A stretch of 28,681 nucleotides of DNA from a virus, in IMG/VR virus record IMGVR_UViG_3300032316_000635, positions 1 to 28,681 of that record. The stretch is one strand, 5' to 3'. Of this stretch, positions 1 through 6,169 are shown in pieces. The notes under the pieces are model-generated. The model saw nothing but the letters and a program-made list of their open reading frames with translations, did not search any database and had not been told where the DNA came from. A program made the position numbers and the translations under genes. The first letter of the stretch is position 1. Every line of letters begins with the position of its first letter.

Positions 1-116
1 ACATCACCACAAGCAGGTGCTCCTACCATGCCTGTGCCAACAGTATCATCTATGTCAAACTTGCCCACATTACGTGGGTTTTCATAGTGATCAATTACTT
101 TTTGTGAATAGGCCAT
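1..116 (-). CDS. iscU: IscU-type Fe-S cluster scaffold, 5' part only (runs off the window)
   Basis: The minus strand from the ATG at 116 reads 38 residues before the window edge. They begin MAYSQKVIDHYENPRNVG and later contain VGTGMVGAPACGDV. This matches the N-terminus of bacterial IscU very closely, including the first cluster-ligand cysteine in APACGD. IscU is the cytoplasmic scaffold on which IscS-derived sulfur and iron are assembled into 2Fe-2S clusters for transfer to apoproteins. A strong Shine-Dalgarno (GAGGAG) lies 8 bases before the ATG, and a perfect sigma-70 promoter lies just upstream, so the start is well supported. The other two ligand cysteines and the LPPVK chaperone motif would lie outside the window, so intactness cannot be judged. 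The gene is out of place among phage structural genes and is best read as an auxiliary metabolic gene taken from a host with an ISC system. Confidence 0.93.
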   Translation of the reverse strand, partial: MAYSQKVIDHYENPRNVGKFDIDDTVGTGMVGAPACGD

Positions 117-133
117 GTGATATCTCCTCGCTA

Positions 134-162
134 ATTATAGCGTATTTACTGATGTTTGTCAA
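134..162 (-). promoter_or_regulatory. Consensus sigma-70 promoter for iscU
   Basis: On the minus strand, TTGACA (157-162) is followed after exactly 17 bases by TATAAT (134-139). Both hexamers match the sigma-70 consensus without a mismatch. The element begins 9 bases after the stop codon of the upstream gene. It leaves a leader of about 10 to 15 bases carrying GAGGAG before the iscU ATG. The host RNA polymerase should read it without phage factors, so iscU could be expressed from the start of infection although its neighbours look late. Confidence 0.9.
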
Positions 163-171
163 TAAAATTGG

Positions 172-525
172 TTATTGATTCATTCCGCGTTGCATGGCGG
201 ATTTGGCTGAAGCTGCCACAATGTCTTGTGCCTTGTTCACAGGCATTTTGATTGGATCTGTTGGTCCGGCACCTTTGTACTTGATTACGCTAGGATTTTG
301 TGGATCCATTGGTTCTAACACCGAATCCAGTGGGGGCTGACTCACAATACTCACAATATTTCTTTGTCCAATAGGAAATCCCAAACTGCGAGCAGCATTT
401 ATAAATGCATCAGTGCTGATTTGTTTTTGAGCATTTTCATCGTCGGCACGACCAGCAAGAAAATTCACCAGACCCATCAGTTTGCTAGGGTCTGGTGTGT
501 TGTTCTCAACTTCATCAATTCTCAT
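172..525 (-). CDS. Hypothetical protein, 117 aa, in late/structural block
   Basis: I do not recognise this protein. It is 117 residues, soluble, without membrane segments, and rich in Ala, Asn, Pro and Lys. It has an N-terminal acidic stretch (MRIDEVENNTPDPSKLMGL) and a C-terminal Ala/Ser/Lys-rich helix-like tail. The ATG at 525 shares one base with the stop of the upstream gene (TAATG), so translation is probably coupled and the start is well defined. It is the last gene of the 172-1882 run; the iscU promoter follows directly, so the transcript would continue into iscU unless terminated. Context suggests a virion or assembly role, which is inference only. Confidence 0.75.
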   Translation of the reverse strand: MRIDEVENNTPDPSKLMGLVNFLAGRADDENAQKQISTDAFINAARSLGFPIGQRNIVSIVSQPPLDSVLEPMDPQNPSVIKYKGAGPTDPIKMPVNKAQDIVAASAKSAMQRGMNQ

Positions 526-1433
526 TATCTACGGGCTCTGCCCAATGCTGCACGAGGAGGCTCGGCGCCTGTTTCAACATCAGCACCAACATCAGCACCT
601 ATGTCTGCACCAACATCAGCACCTATGTCTGCACCAAGTTCTTCCCCGGGCACAGGGGCAGGAACTGCTCCAGGAACGCCACTGGCAGCCATGCTGGTGT
701 CTAGAGCAGCAGGTTGTCCTGTGACCACACCCAGTGCTGCTTCTAGTTGTTGTTTTGCACCTTGCAGATTTTGTACCAAGCCTTGCAATGCTGCGGTGGC
801 ATCAGTGTTAAATTGTGTGGCTTGTTCAATGCCAATTTGATTGCGGATTGAATCTACCAGAGCAGGCAGTTCTTTGAACTGCATTTCTGTGGTGTCTTCC
901 AACATGCTTTGCATTTTGTCTACCATGTCTTGTGCAGCCAAAACAACTTGAGCCTGTTGTACTTCTGATTCTTTTAAAAATTGATATGCTCGGCGCAAAC
1001 GACTTTCAGCAGTCATCAATGCCTGTCCGGCAATGAGTTTTTGTTCGTCAGGTGTGAGATTTTGTCCTGCTTGACTTTTCTTTAGTGCCGCAGCAACTTT
1101 TGGATCTTTGATATCTACTGTGGCTTGTTGACCATTGGTAGGTTGTCCAGGTTTGGCTTGTGTGGGAGGAGCAACTGGTATTGCTTCTTCTTTTACGCGA
1201 AGAGTCAAGGCCTGTTCCATCATTACCAATTTTAAATAGGCCGGATTGCGTTCACTGACATGACGAGTGGTCATGCGTTGATGTTCGGCAATCACACCGC
1301 GCACACGTTTCAACATGGCCTGTGCTTCCTTTACAGTTAGGCGGTTCACAGGCATTTTTGTACCAAAGTAACTTTCAAATACTCGGGCTACTTGGCGGCT
1401 CTTGTTTGGTTGGGCCAGTTCGGTCAATTTCAT
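525..1433 (-). CDS. Hypothetical protein with Ala/Asp/Gly repeat tail, probable virion-associated
   Basis: This 302-residue protein is not recognised. Residues 1-95 are basic and helical. Residues 95-210 are Gln/Ala/Lys-rich and probably alpha-helical or coiled. The tail from about residue 245 is low-complexity, with Pro/Ala-rich sequence and then GAD(I/V) repeated five times (GADIGADVGADIGADVGADV) before a basic end, ALGRARR. The tail repeats are visible in the DNA as near-identical 12- to 30-base units around 577-636. The N-terminal MKLTELAQPNKSR resembles leaders of many virion proteins in aquatic T4-like phages. The start ATG overlaps the upstream stop as ATGA (1430-1433), and the stop overlaps the next start as TAATG. 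Role unknown; placement suggests late expression. Confidence 0.75.
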   Translation of the reverse strand: MKLTELAQPNKSRQVARVFESYFGTKMPVNRLTVKEAQAMLKRVRGVIAEHQRMTTRHVSERNPAYLKLVMMEQALTLRVKEEAIPVAPPTQAKPGQPTNGQQATVDIKDPKVAAALKKSQAGQNLTPDEQKLIAGQALMTAESRLRRAYQFLKESEVQQAQVVLAAQDMVDKMQSMLEDTTEMQFKELPALVDSIRNQIGIEQATQFNTDATAALQGLVQNLQGAKQQLEAALGVVTGQPAALDTSMAASGVPGAVPAPVPGEELGADIGADVGADIGADVGADVETGAEPPRAALGRARR

Positions 1434-1882
1434 TTGGAAAATCCTCTTAGTTGTAAATATTTAGCCGAATTTATACATTTTTCCAATTCTTGATTCAGCA
1501 AGGTAAGGTTCTCAATTTTGAGTGCCAATTTGGTGTGTACTATTTCACGGAATTCTGGGCGGCTGCTACGGTCTGCTTGCCCACGTCGACAATAGATATC
1601 AGCAGTGAGTGATTGTTTTTTGTGGTCTAATATGCGGATGTTTTGTGCCAATTGGAACTGTTTCAAGTGATCAGCCACACAATATGACATGGCATTTTTT
1701 TTACTGCTGAATACACTCACAAGATCATCGCTGTGATATACAGCAAATCCTGCTGATTCAGGGCGCAGATAATAATGACCAAATGCCACGTAACCACCAT
1801 ATTCATCGTCAATGATAAGTTCAGTGTACACACGTTTGAGTTCACGCTCAGCAAAGCGTTCTAATTTTTGATCACGTGTCAT
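1430..1882 (-). CDS. Hypothetical protein, 150 aa
   Basis: I do not recognise the family. The chosen ATG at 1882 forms an ATGA overlap with the stop of the upstream gene, which is the usual junction in this block. An in-frame ATG at 1912 would add ten residues and a 34-base overlap and is less likely. From 1882 the protein starts MTRDQKLERFAERELKRVY. The first half is mixed alpha/beta with many aromatic residues (GGYVAFGHYYLRPES, FAVYHSDD). The second half (about 95-150) is helical, with a Leu-rich stretch that could form a coiled coil. It has no signal peptide or membrane segment. It is co-transcribed with the flanking small genes. Confidence 0.75.
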   Translation of the reverse strand: MTRDQKLERFAERELKRVYTELIIDDEYGGYVAFGHYYLRPESAGFAVYHSDDLVSVFSSKKNAMSYCVADHLKQFQLAQNIRILDHKKQSLTADIYCRRGQADRSSRPEFREIVHTKLALKIENLTLLNQELEKCINSAKYLQLRGFSK

Positions 1883-2145
1883 AGTGTCTTGATGTAGTGA
1901 GAGCCAAGCCATCCCACCATGCCCAGTAATGCACCAATGATGCCAATGCCCCAGGCAATGATTTGATCGTTGCGTTTTTCGCCCATCTGATTTACCATAC
2001 TATGCACATCTGACACCATGATTTTGACTTCGCCAACTTCACGTTCCACTGTTTCTATTTTGAGTTCCAGCATGCGGTAACGCTCTGCACACAGTTCAAC
2101 GTGTGCTTCAAGACTTTTCTTTTCAATATCTGTAGTGTCAACCAT
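1879..2145 (-). CDS. Small coiled-coil protein with C-terminal membrane anchor, XhlA/holin-like architecture
   Basis: The 88-residue protein has a charged helical N-terminal part (about residues 5-60) containing heptad-like EIK/VERE/VGEVK spacing. One hydrophobic segment, about residues 63-83 (IIAWGIGIIGALLGMVGWLG), and a short C-terminal tail follow. This layout, amphipathic coiled coil then a single C-terminal transmembrane helix in about 90 residues, is that of XhlA-type phage membrane proteins that assist holins. The family call rests on architecture, not on a clear motif, so an inner-membrane anchor or spanin partner is possible. The start overlaps the upstream gene by 8 bases. A CATAAATA late-type box lies at 2164-2171, 18 bases before the ATG. 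Confidence 0.72.
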   Translation of the reverse strand: MVDTTDIEKKSLEAHVELCAERYRMLELKIETVEREVGEVKIMVSDVHSMVNQMGEKRNDQIIAWGIGIIGALLGMVGWLGSHYIKTL

Positions 2146-2581
2146 GTTCGGGCTCCAATGACTTATTTATGGCAGTAAACCAAATGTTCTGATTGGTGCC
2201 TTGAGCGTGCAGTGTTGCTGTGACCAATGCCACTTCGTCAAGCCCTGTGACCATGGGCACACCTTCACAGTCTCCTACAAGTCCTGCTAAGTCATCGCTG
2301 TCTGCATTGCTGCTGAGCACGCCTTCGGCTTCTACGTCAAATTCAAAATGCCAACCGTCTTTTTGTTTAGCTGGTGTTATCACATTCATGGGTTGTGTAC
2401 GTAAACTGATGATCTGCAATAAACTTTCCCAGTTGCGCTGTTGATTGCGACTGCGATTCCATTGTTCAGCAGTATCAATCACCAGGCCTGTTTTGGTGGT
2501 AAATGGCAATTGCTGTGGCCGAAGATGTCCTGTGACACCGGTGTAGGTACAATCAAAAAGGGTGCGGCACAAGACTTTCAT
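2138..2581 (-). CDS. Conserved phage hypothetical protein, 147 aa
   Basis: I recognise the type only as a conserved protein of aquatic T4-like phages with no known function. The likely start is the ATG at 2581 (MKVLCRTLFDCTYTGVTGH). Upstream in-frame ATGs at 2590 and 2602 would place the N-terminus in or against the terminator T-run at 2601-2605. The N-terminal half is basic with Arg/Asn/Gln-rich text (EQWNRSRNQQRNWESLLQII). The middle holds an acidic, Ser/Asp-rich loop. There is no membrane segment or recognisable catalytic motif. No clear Shine-Dalgarno precedes any candidate start. It is the first gene downstream of the terminator of the 2653-3081 gene, so read-through or an unseen promoter must feed it. 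Confidence 0.72.
   Translation of the reverse strand: MKVLCRTLFDCTYTGVTGHLRPQQLPFTTKTGLVIDTAEQWNRSRNQQRNWESLLQIISLRTQPMNVITPAKQKDGWHFEFDVEAEGVLSSNADSDDLAGLVGDCEGVPMVTGLDEVALVTATLHAQGTNQNIWFTAINKSLEPEHG
2164..2171 (-). promoter_or_regulatory. Possible T4-type late promoter box (CATAAATA)
   Basis: CATAAATA on the minus strand is one mismatch from the T4 late consensus TATAAATA and lies 18 bases upstream of the ATG at 2145. The same variant occurs at the same kind of distance before the 11394 start, which supports it. It lies inside the 3' end of the upstream coding region, so it would give a secondary late transcript. Confidence 0.4.
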
Positions 2582-2600
2582 TATGTACATATTTAATGCC

Positions 2601-2635
2601 AAAAAGAAACCCTGGATTTTTTACGTCCAGGGTTT
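2601..2635 (-). terminator. Rho-independent terminator after the 2653-3081 gene
   Basis: A perfect 10-bp stem (AAACCCTGGA at 2607-2616 pairing with TCCAGGGTTT at 2626-2635) encloses a 9-base loop. On the minus strand it is followed by a run of five T (2601-2605). It lies 18 bases after the stop codon of the small virion-like gene, as expected for a single highly expressed transcript that ends here. Confidence 0.82.
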
Positions 2636-2652
2636 GGTTGGAACTAAACTGA

Positions 2653-3081
2653 TTACAGGTTAGTGAATGTTGCACTAGCAGCAACGTTGGCAGTTGGGAT
2701 ACCAATGTTCAAGCCGCCTGTGGCATTGGCTGTTTGAGCAGCAGCAACCAACTGAGCAGTTGTGTAACCACCAGCTGGATAGATAGCCAAGTTGATAGTA
2801 CCGGCTGTGGCACCTGCTTGATAGAAAGCAACTGTACCACCGGGCACTGTCAAGCCAGCACCTGATTGCACTGCTTGCAACACATTGTTCAAGTAACCGT
2901 TGACGTTACCAGCATTGGTAAGTGCAGCGTTGGCTGTGAGTGTGAAGAATTGCAGTTGTGGACCAGACAACATCACTGGGCCTTGGGCCGCAACGTTGGC
3001 TGTTCCTGAGATTGAACCATTGGCCACGTCCAGTGCAAATACTGGTTGTGTGGTTCCGTTTGTTTTTGTAAACTGTGCCAT
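2653..3081 (-). CDS. Small virion-type protein, possible head decoration or tail component
   Basis: The 142-residue protein is made almost wholly of Ala, Gly, Thr, Asn and Val and has no Cys, His or Trp. This composition is typical of beta-rich virion proteins. It starts MAQFTKTNGTTQPVFALD. The C-terminal half contains GGYTTAQLVAAAQTANATGG. It is monocistronic in appearance: a late promoter TATAAATA lies at 3124-3131, a Shine-Dalgarno (AAGGA) precedes the ATG, and a strong terminator follows the stop. Such isolation with a dedicated late promoter fits an abundant structural protein. The exact role (decoration, tail or neck) cannot be read from the sequence. Confidence 0.8.
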   Translation of the reverse strand: MAQFTKTNGTTQPVFALDVANGSISGTANVAAQGPVMLSGPQLQFFTLTANAALTNAGNVNGYLNNVLQAVQSGAGLTVPGGTVAFYQAGATAGTINLAIYPAGGYTTAQLVAAAQTANATGGLNIGIPTANVAASATFTNL

Positions 3082-3123
3082 GATAATTTCCTTTAGGTTA
3101 AGTGGTCTCGGTGGACCTGCTTT

Positions 3124-3131
3124 TATTTATA
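3124..3131 (-). promoter_or_regulatory. T4-type late promoter (TATAAATA)
   Basis: An exact TATAAATA, the sequence recognised by the T4 late sigma factor gp55 with the sliding clamp, lies on the minus strand 42 bases upstream of the ATG at 3081. The leader between contains AAGGA. It sits just outside the stop codon of the upstream gene (3145). Confidence 0.75.
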
Positions 3132-3144
3132 CAATCGGTAAAAA

Positions 3145-5067
3145 TTATGCCTGTTGTGGATTATTTTTAGCCGCATTTCTTGCTGTAAAGTCAAATCTAT
3201 TCACTGCTTTGCCGTAGCCTGCAGGGGTGGCCATGACCCAGCCTTCATGTCCAGGATCTTTCAAATCCAGTTGACGCAGTACATCCAACTTCAAATCATG
3301 CAACAACAAGAACAGGGTAAATGCCGCTGCCAAGCCTTCTGTGTTTGAAGTAGGACTCTGTAGGTATTCCACAATGTTGGCGAATTTGCGTGGAGTTACC
3401 TTGGTCTGCAGCCAGTTACCAAACCCTGACAGCAAGTTGTCAAAGTTACCCCCGGGTTGTCTGATTCTATAATTGATATAGTCCACACACAGTTTTGCTA
3501 GATCTGTGAGTTGTTGTCTTCTTAGTTCAGCAGGATTGAACAAGATGTCAATTGCGGCACCTTTGTCTCGCACCAGTGCTTTGATTTGTTTTGCAAGATC
3601 TGTGTTTGGCACCATTTCTTTGGCAAAGATAGGTTCAATCAACAACAAGCCCGGAACATCGTTGAACTTCACACGCCGCAATGGTTGTTTGGGATCACCT
3701 GCATCTGAGTACATGGTGTGCATGGCAATGCCAATTTCGCTGTTGCCAATGCGTTGACCCAGTGAGCTTTTTGCAGGAATGCGATACTGCACAGTGTTGG
3801 GCTTGAACACATAGTTGCCGGCTTCCAGTGGAGGTGTGGCTTGATACAACAAATCACCTTGTACATAACCACGGAAGTTGGCTGGCAATGCTGCTTCTAG
3901 TACAGGAAATAATCTAGCGTAAGTTTGTATCAGCGCAGATCTATCTCCCGAACGTGTGCGTTGTATATCAGCCATCATTCGGGGACTTGTGGCCAGGCCA
4001 TCATAACCTTTGGCTTCAAATCCAGATCCATCTGTGAGCACAAACTCACCTGTTTCAGGTTTGCGACCAAAGTACACAGCAGGCATACCGTCCCATTTCA
4101 CACTGGTTGTGGTGCCTGGACTGGCAGCAGCCTGGTCCAGTATGCTCAATGCTTCTGCAGCACCACGTGATCCTTTGCGAAACACCAAATCTTCCAGGTG
4201 TTCAATGCCCTTGGCTCTACCACCCACATTGCCTTCGTCAGCTTCATAAATTTGATAGGGATTAGCACTCTCACGTTCTACCGAGGGTTGCATGCCTTGG
4301 TTTACAATTCTATCACGCAGGCGGGCCAGGAAATAAGTGTCAGCATCTTCTTTCACAGCGTCTGGTTGTTGCATGCCTTCTTTGGTCAAGTATTCACGAA
4401 AGTCTTTGACTTTGACTTCTTTGTCTCGGTCCTTGGCTAATGCAGCAAAGATAGTTTCTACATTTTTAAGATCTTTTCTTGTGCGGCCTCGCCCCAACAA
4501 TGCCTGTGCCACATAGTCAGGATCCATGCCACCATCCACAAGTTGGTTTGTGGCACGACTGAACATGCCATTGGCTCCTACTTTGAGCCCCAGTTGTTTG
4601 GCAATGCTTGACATCAGCACATTGCGATTCATGCCTTTGTAAGCAGAGTCTTCGCCGCCCGAATAAAAGAATGTGCCCCAATCCAAGTTGGGAAAAAACA
4701 TAAAGTCTGTTTGCACATAGCCCAGTTCAGGACGTCCTTGTATGGGTGTTCTCAAGTGAACTTCACCGCCCTTTTTGATCCATTCAGCCGGCGGCAGTTT
4801 GTGACTCACAACCCATTGCATGAGTTTGGCGGCCAACTGATCTTTTGACATTTCGCCGGTGTCCACAGCCAAGTCCATGTCTCCAGATGTGGCAGCTCTG
4901 CCGGTTGAGCCCAGCCAACGATCACGTGGAAATTCCAACCCAGTGAGTTGTTCAATCCAGGCCACTGTGGCAGGCACATCGCTTTGATTGATACGACCGG
5001 TGAGTGGCTGTCCGTCGGCATCTTTGAATACATTGCCGCCTTCCAGCAGTGTGCGCAGACTTTTCAT
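3145..5067 (-). CDS. Two-part protein: Pol-beta-type nucleotidyltransferase signature plus KxDG ligase-like region
   Basis: The 640-residue protein shows two separable signatures. Residues 50-125 contain LGSTGRAATSGDMDLAVD, that is GS (53-54) with DxD (63, 65), and then VQTDFMFF with Asp121. This is the pattern of Pol-beta-fold nucleotidyltransferases with three carboxylates. Residues 318-360 contain TTSVKWDGMPAVYFG, with Lys324-Trp-Asp-Gly327 matching motif I (KxDG) of covalent nucleotidyltransferases such as DNA/RNA ligases. Later elements resemble motif III (RGYVQGDLLY, 399-408), motif IV (HEGWVMAT, 607-614) and motif V (GKAVNRFDF, 619-627). Homologues appear to exist in aquatic T4-like phages as uncharacterised proteins, from my memory of such genomes. 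It lies in the late block, overlapping the upstream gene as ATGA. Substrate unknown; a polynucleotide end-joining or tailing role is inference. Confidence 0.72.
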   Translation of the reverse strand: MKSLRTLLEGGNVFKDADGQPLTGRINQSDVPATVAWIEQLTGLEFPRDRWLGSTGRAATSGDMDLAVDTGEMSKDQLAAKLMQWVVSHKLPPAEWIKKGGEVHLRTPIQGRPELGYVQTDFMFFPNLDWGTFFYSGGEDSAYKGMNRNVLMSSIAKQLGLKVGANGMFSRATNQLVDGGMDPDYVAQALLGRGRTRKDLKNVETIFAALAKDRDKEVKVKDFREYLTKEGMQQPDAVKEDADTYFLARLRDRIVNQGMQPSVERESANPYQIYEADEGNVGGRAKGIEHLEDLVFRKGSRGAAEALSILDQAAASPGTTTSVKWDGMPAVYFGRKPETGEFVLTDGSGFEAKGYDGLATSPRMMADIQRTRSGDRSALIQTYARLFPVLEAALPANFRGYVQGDLLYQATPPLEAGNYVFKPNTVQYRIPAKSSLGQRIGNSEIGIAMHTMYSDAGDPKQPLRRVKFNDVPGLLLIEPIFAKEMVPNTDLAKQIKALVRDKGAAIDILFNPAELRRQQLTDLAKLCVDYINYRIRQPGGNFDNLLSGFGNWLQTKVTPRKFANIVEYLQSPTSNTEGLAAAFTLFLLLHDLKLDVLRQLDLKDPGHEGWVMATPAGYGKAVNRFDFTARNAAKNNPQQA

Positions 5068-5864
5068 TTTATCAGTCCCATGTGGCGCAGTAGATCATCC
5101 ATCACTGGGTTGCCTGTGGCTCGCACTGGTGTGGGATTTTGTTGTATCAATTGCGCAAGACCCTGCAGATCTTCATCTCTCACGCCCAGCGCACTCATGG
5201 CTTTGGCCACATTGCTGGTAGTAGGACCAGATTTAACAACACTGCCAACAGCACCGCTGCCGGCGCGATTTGTATTGGGCTGGCCCTGAAAGGTCATTAA
5301 AGATGCTGCATTGGCAATGCCTTGACTGAGATTCAACCAAGCAGTATTCAACTTGTCAGCATCTTTGGCAGTGACTATGGCCAGCAGCGCATCATCCACT
5401 TGCTGTAATGTGCGATCAATGTCTCTAGACACTGTGGTATCACTGTTGTTGACAATTTGATCTGTAAAGTCATCCAGAGTGGGCACTGGCACCCCTGCTT
5501 GATTATCCATGGTGGCCTTGAGTCCGTGCGGACGCAACATGGACTCAAACTGTTTCATCAAAGTATCAGCCAATTCTTTGGAGTCCAACTCTGACAATCC
5601 TGCATTCTTGGCAGTATTTTTCATGGTTTGCACAGTTCTAGTCCACAACTGTTGTTGTTGTTGTGCCTGTTGTTTGATCACTGGCTCTGACAATTTTTGT
5701 GCCTGCTGCTGAGATGCCAGGCCTTGTACCTGAGTTGATTGTTTGGGCTGCATGCCAAAATATTCTCTAGTGGCCGCGCCGGCTGCCTGGGCCAGACCTC
5801 GTCCCACAGCACCGTAGTTGATTTCTGTGATTTTTTTGATCTGGGTAATTTCAAAAATCTGCAT
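5064..5864 (-). CDS. Hypothetical Gln/Ala-rich protein, 266 aa, probable late/structural
   Basis: Not recognised. The N-terminus MQIFEITQIKKITEINYGAV resembles the hydrophobic-acidic leaders that many virion proteins of aquatic T4-like phages carry. Residues 45-75 are strongly Gln-rich (two QQAQ blocks and five consecutive Gln) and probably helical. The rest is a soluble, mostly helical region with Asp/Thr-rich segments. The C-terminus GNPVMDDLLRHMGLIK ends in an ATGA overlap with the next gene. The start overlaps the upstream gene by 14 bases. No catalytic motif or membrane segment is visible. Confidence 0.72.
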   Translation of the reverse strand: MQIFEITQIKKITEINYGAVGRGLAQAAGAATREYFGMQPKQSTQVQGLASQQQAQKLSEPVIKQQAQQQQQLWTRTVQTMKNTAKNAGLSELDSKELADTLMKQFESMLRPHGLKATMDNQAGVPVPTLDDFTDQIVNNSDTTVSRDIDRTLQQVDDALLAIVTAKDADKLNTAWLNLSQGIANAASLMTFQGQPNTNRAGSGAVGSVVKSGPTTSNVAKAMSALGVRDEDLQGLAQLIQQNPTPVRATGNPVMDDLLRHMGLIK

Positions 5865-6138
5865 GAGTTCGTTTCATTGATCGGTTAAATTTACCTGTGT
5901 CTCTCAGGCGTATGGCATTGAGAAATTTGCGTTGTAGATTTTCAGCTTGTTCGGCTGAAAATTCACTGTCAATCTGTTCCATCAAACGAATAGCAGATTC
6001 TATAATGTTGTGAGCGCGAGTTTCAATCACAGTTTTACGATCCCGCTCAACATAGAGGCTGTCTAGTTCTTCTAATATGCTTTTGGTTTTCTTTTGCATT
6101 TGCTCAAAGGCCTTTGGATTATTTAGCGAAAATGGCAT
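5851..6138 (-). CDS. Small helical hypothetical protein, 95 aa
   Basis: The protein is highly charged and almost entirely helical, with a likely coiled coil across residues 10-80 (EQMQKKTKSILEELDSLYVE and following). It has no Cys and no membrane segment. It is the first gene of the 3145-6138 minus-strand run and overlaps the next gene by 14 bases. No Shine-Dalgarno is visible before the ATG at 6138, and no clear late box was found on this strand within 60 bases. Function unknown. Confidence 0.7.
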   Translation of the reverse strand: MPFSLNNPKAFEQMQKKTKSILEELDSLYVERDRKTVIETRAHNIIESAIRLMEQIDSEFSAEQAENLQRKFLNAIRLRDTGKFNRSMKRTHADF

Positions 6139-6141
6139 TGC

Positions 6142-6149
6142 AATAAATA
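6142..6149 (+). promoter_or_regulatory. Possible late promoter box for the tail-fibre gene (AATAAATA)
   Basis: AATAAATA on the plus strand differs by one base from TATAAATA and lies 20 bases before the ATG at 6170, with an AAGGA Shine-Dalgarno in between. Position and spacing fit a late promoter for a virion gene, but the motif is imperfect in an AT-rich context. Confidence 0.4.
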
Positions 6150-6169
6150 TCTAAACAAGGAAATAGTAT

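Noticed and set aside
364-840. Plus-strand open frames rich in Ser/Ala/Pro or His/Gln opposite the 525-1433 gene
   Set aside because: They are antisense readings of the GAD repeat region without Shine-Dalgarno or promoter, and the minus-strand genes have coupled starts.
3145-5067. Calling the KWDG protein a genuine DNA ligase
   Set aside because: Only motif I is convincing. The order and spacing of the later motifs are approximate, and an additional nucleotidyltransferase region does not fit a standard ligase.
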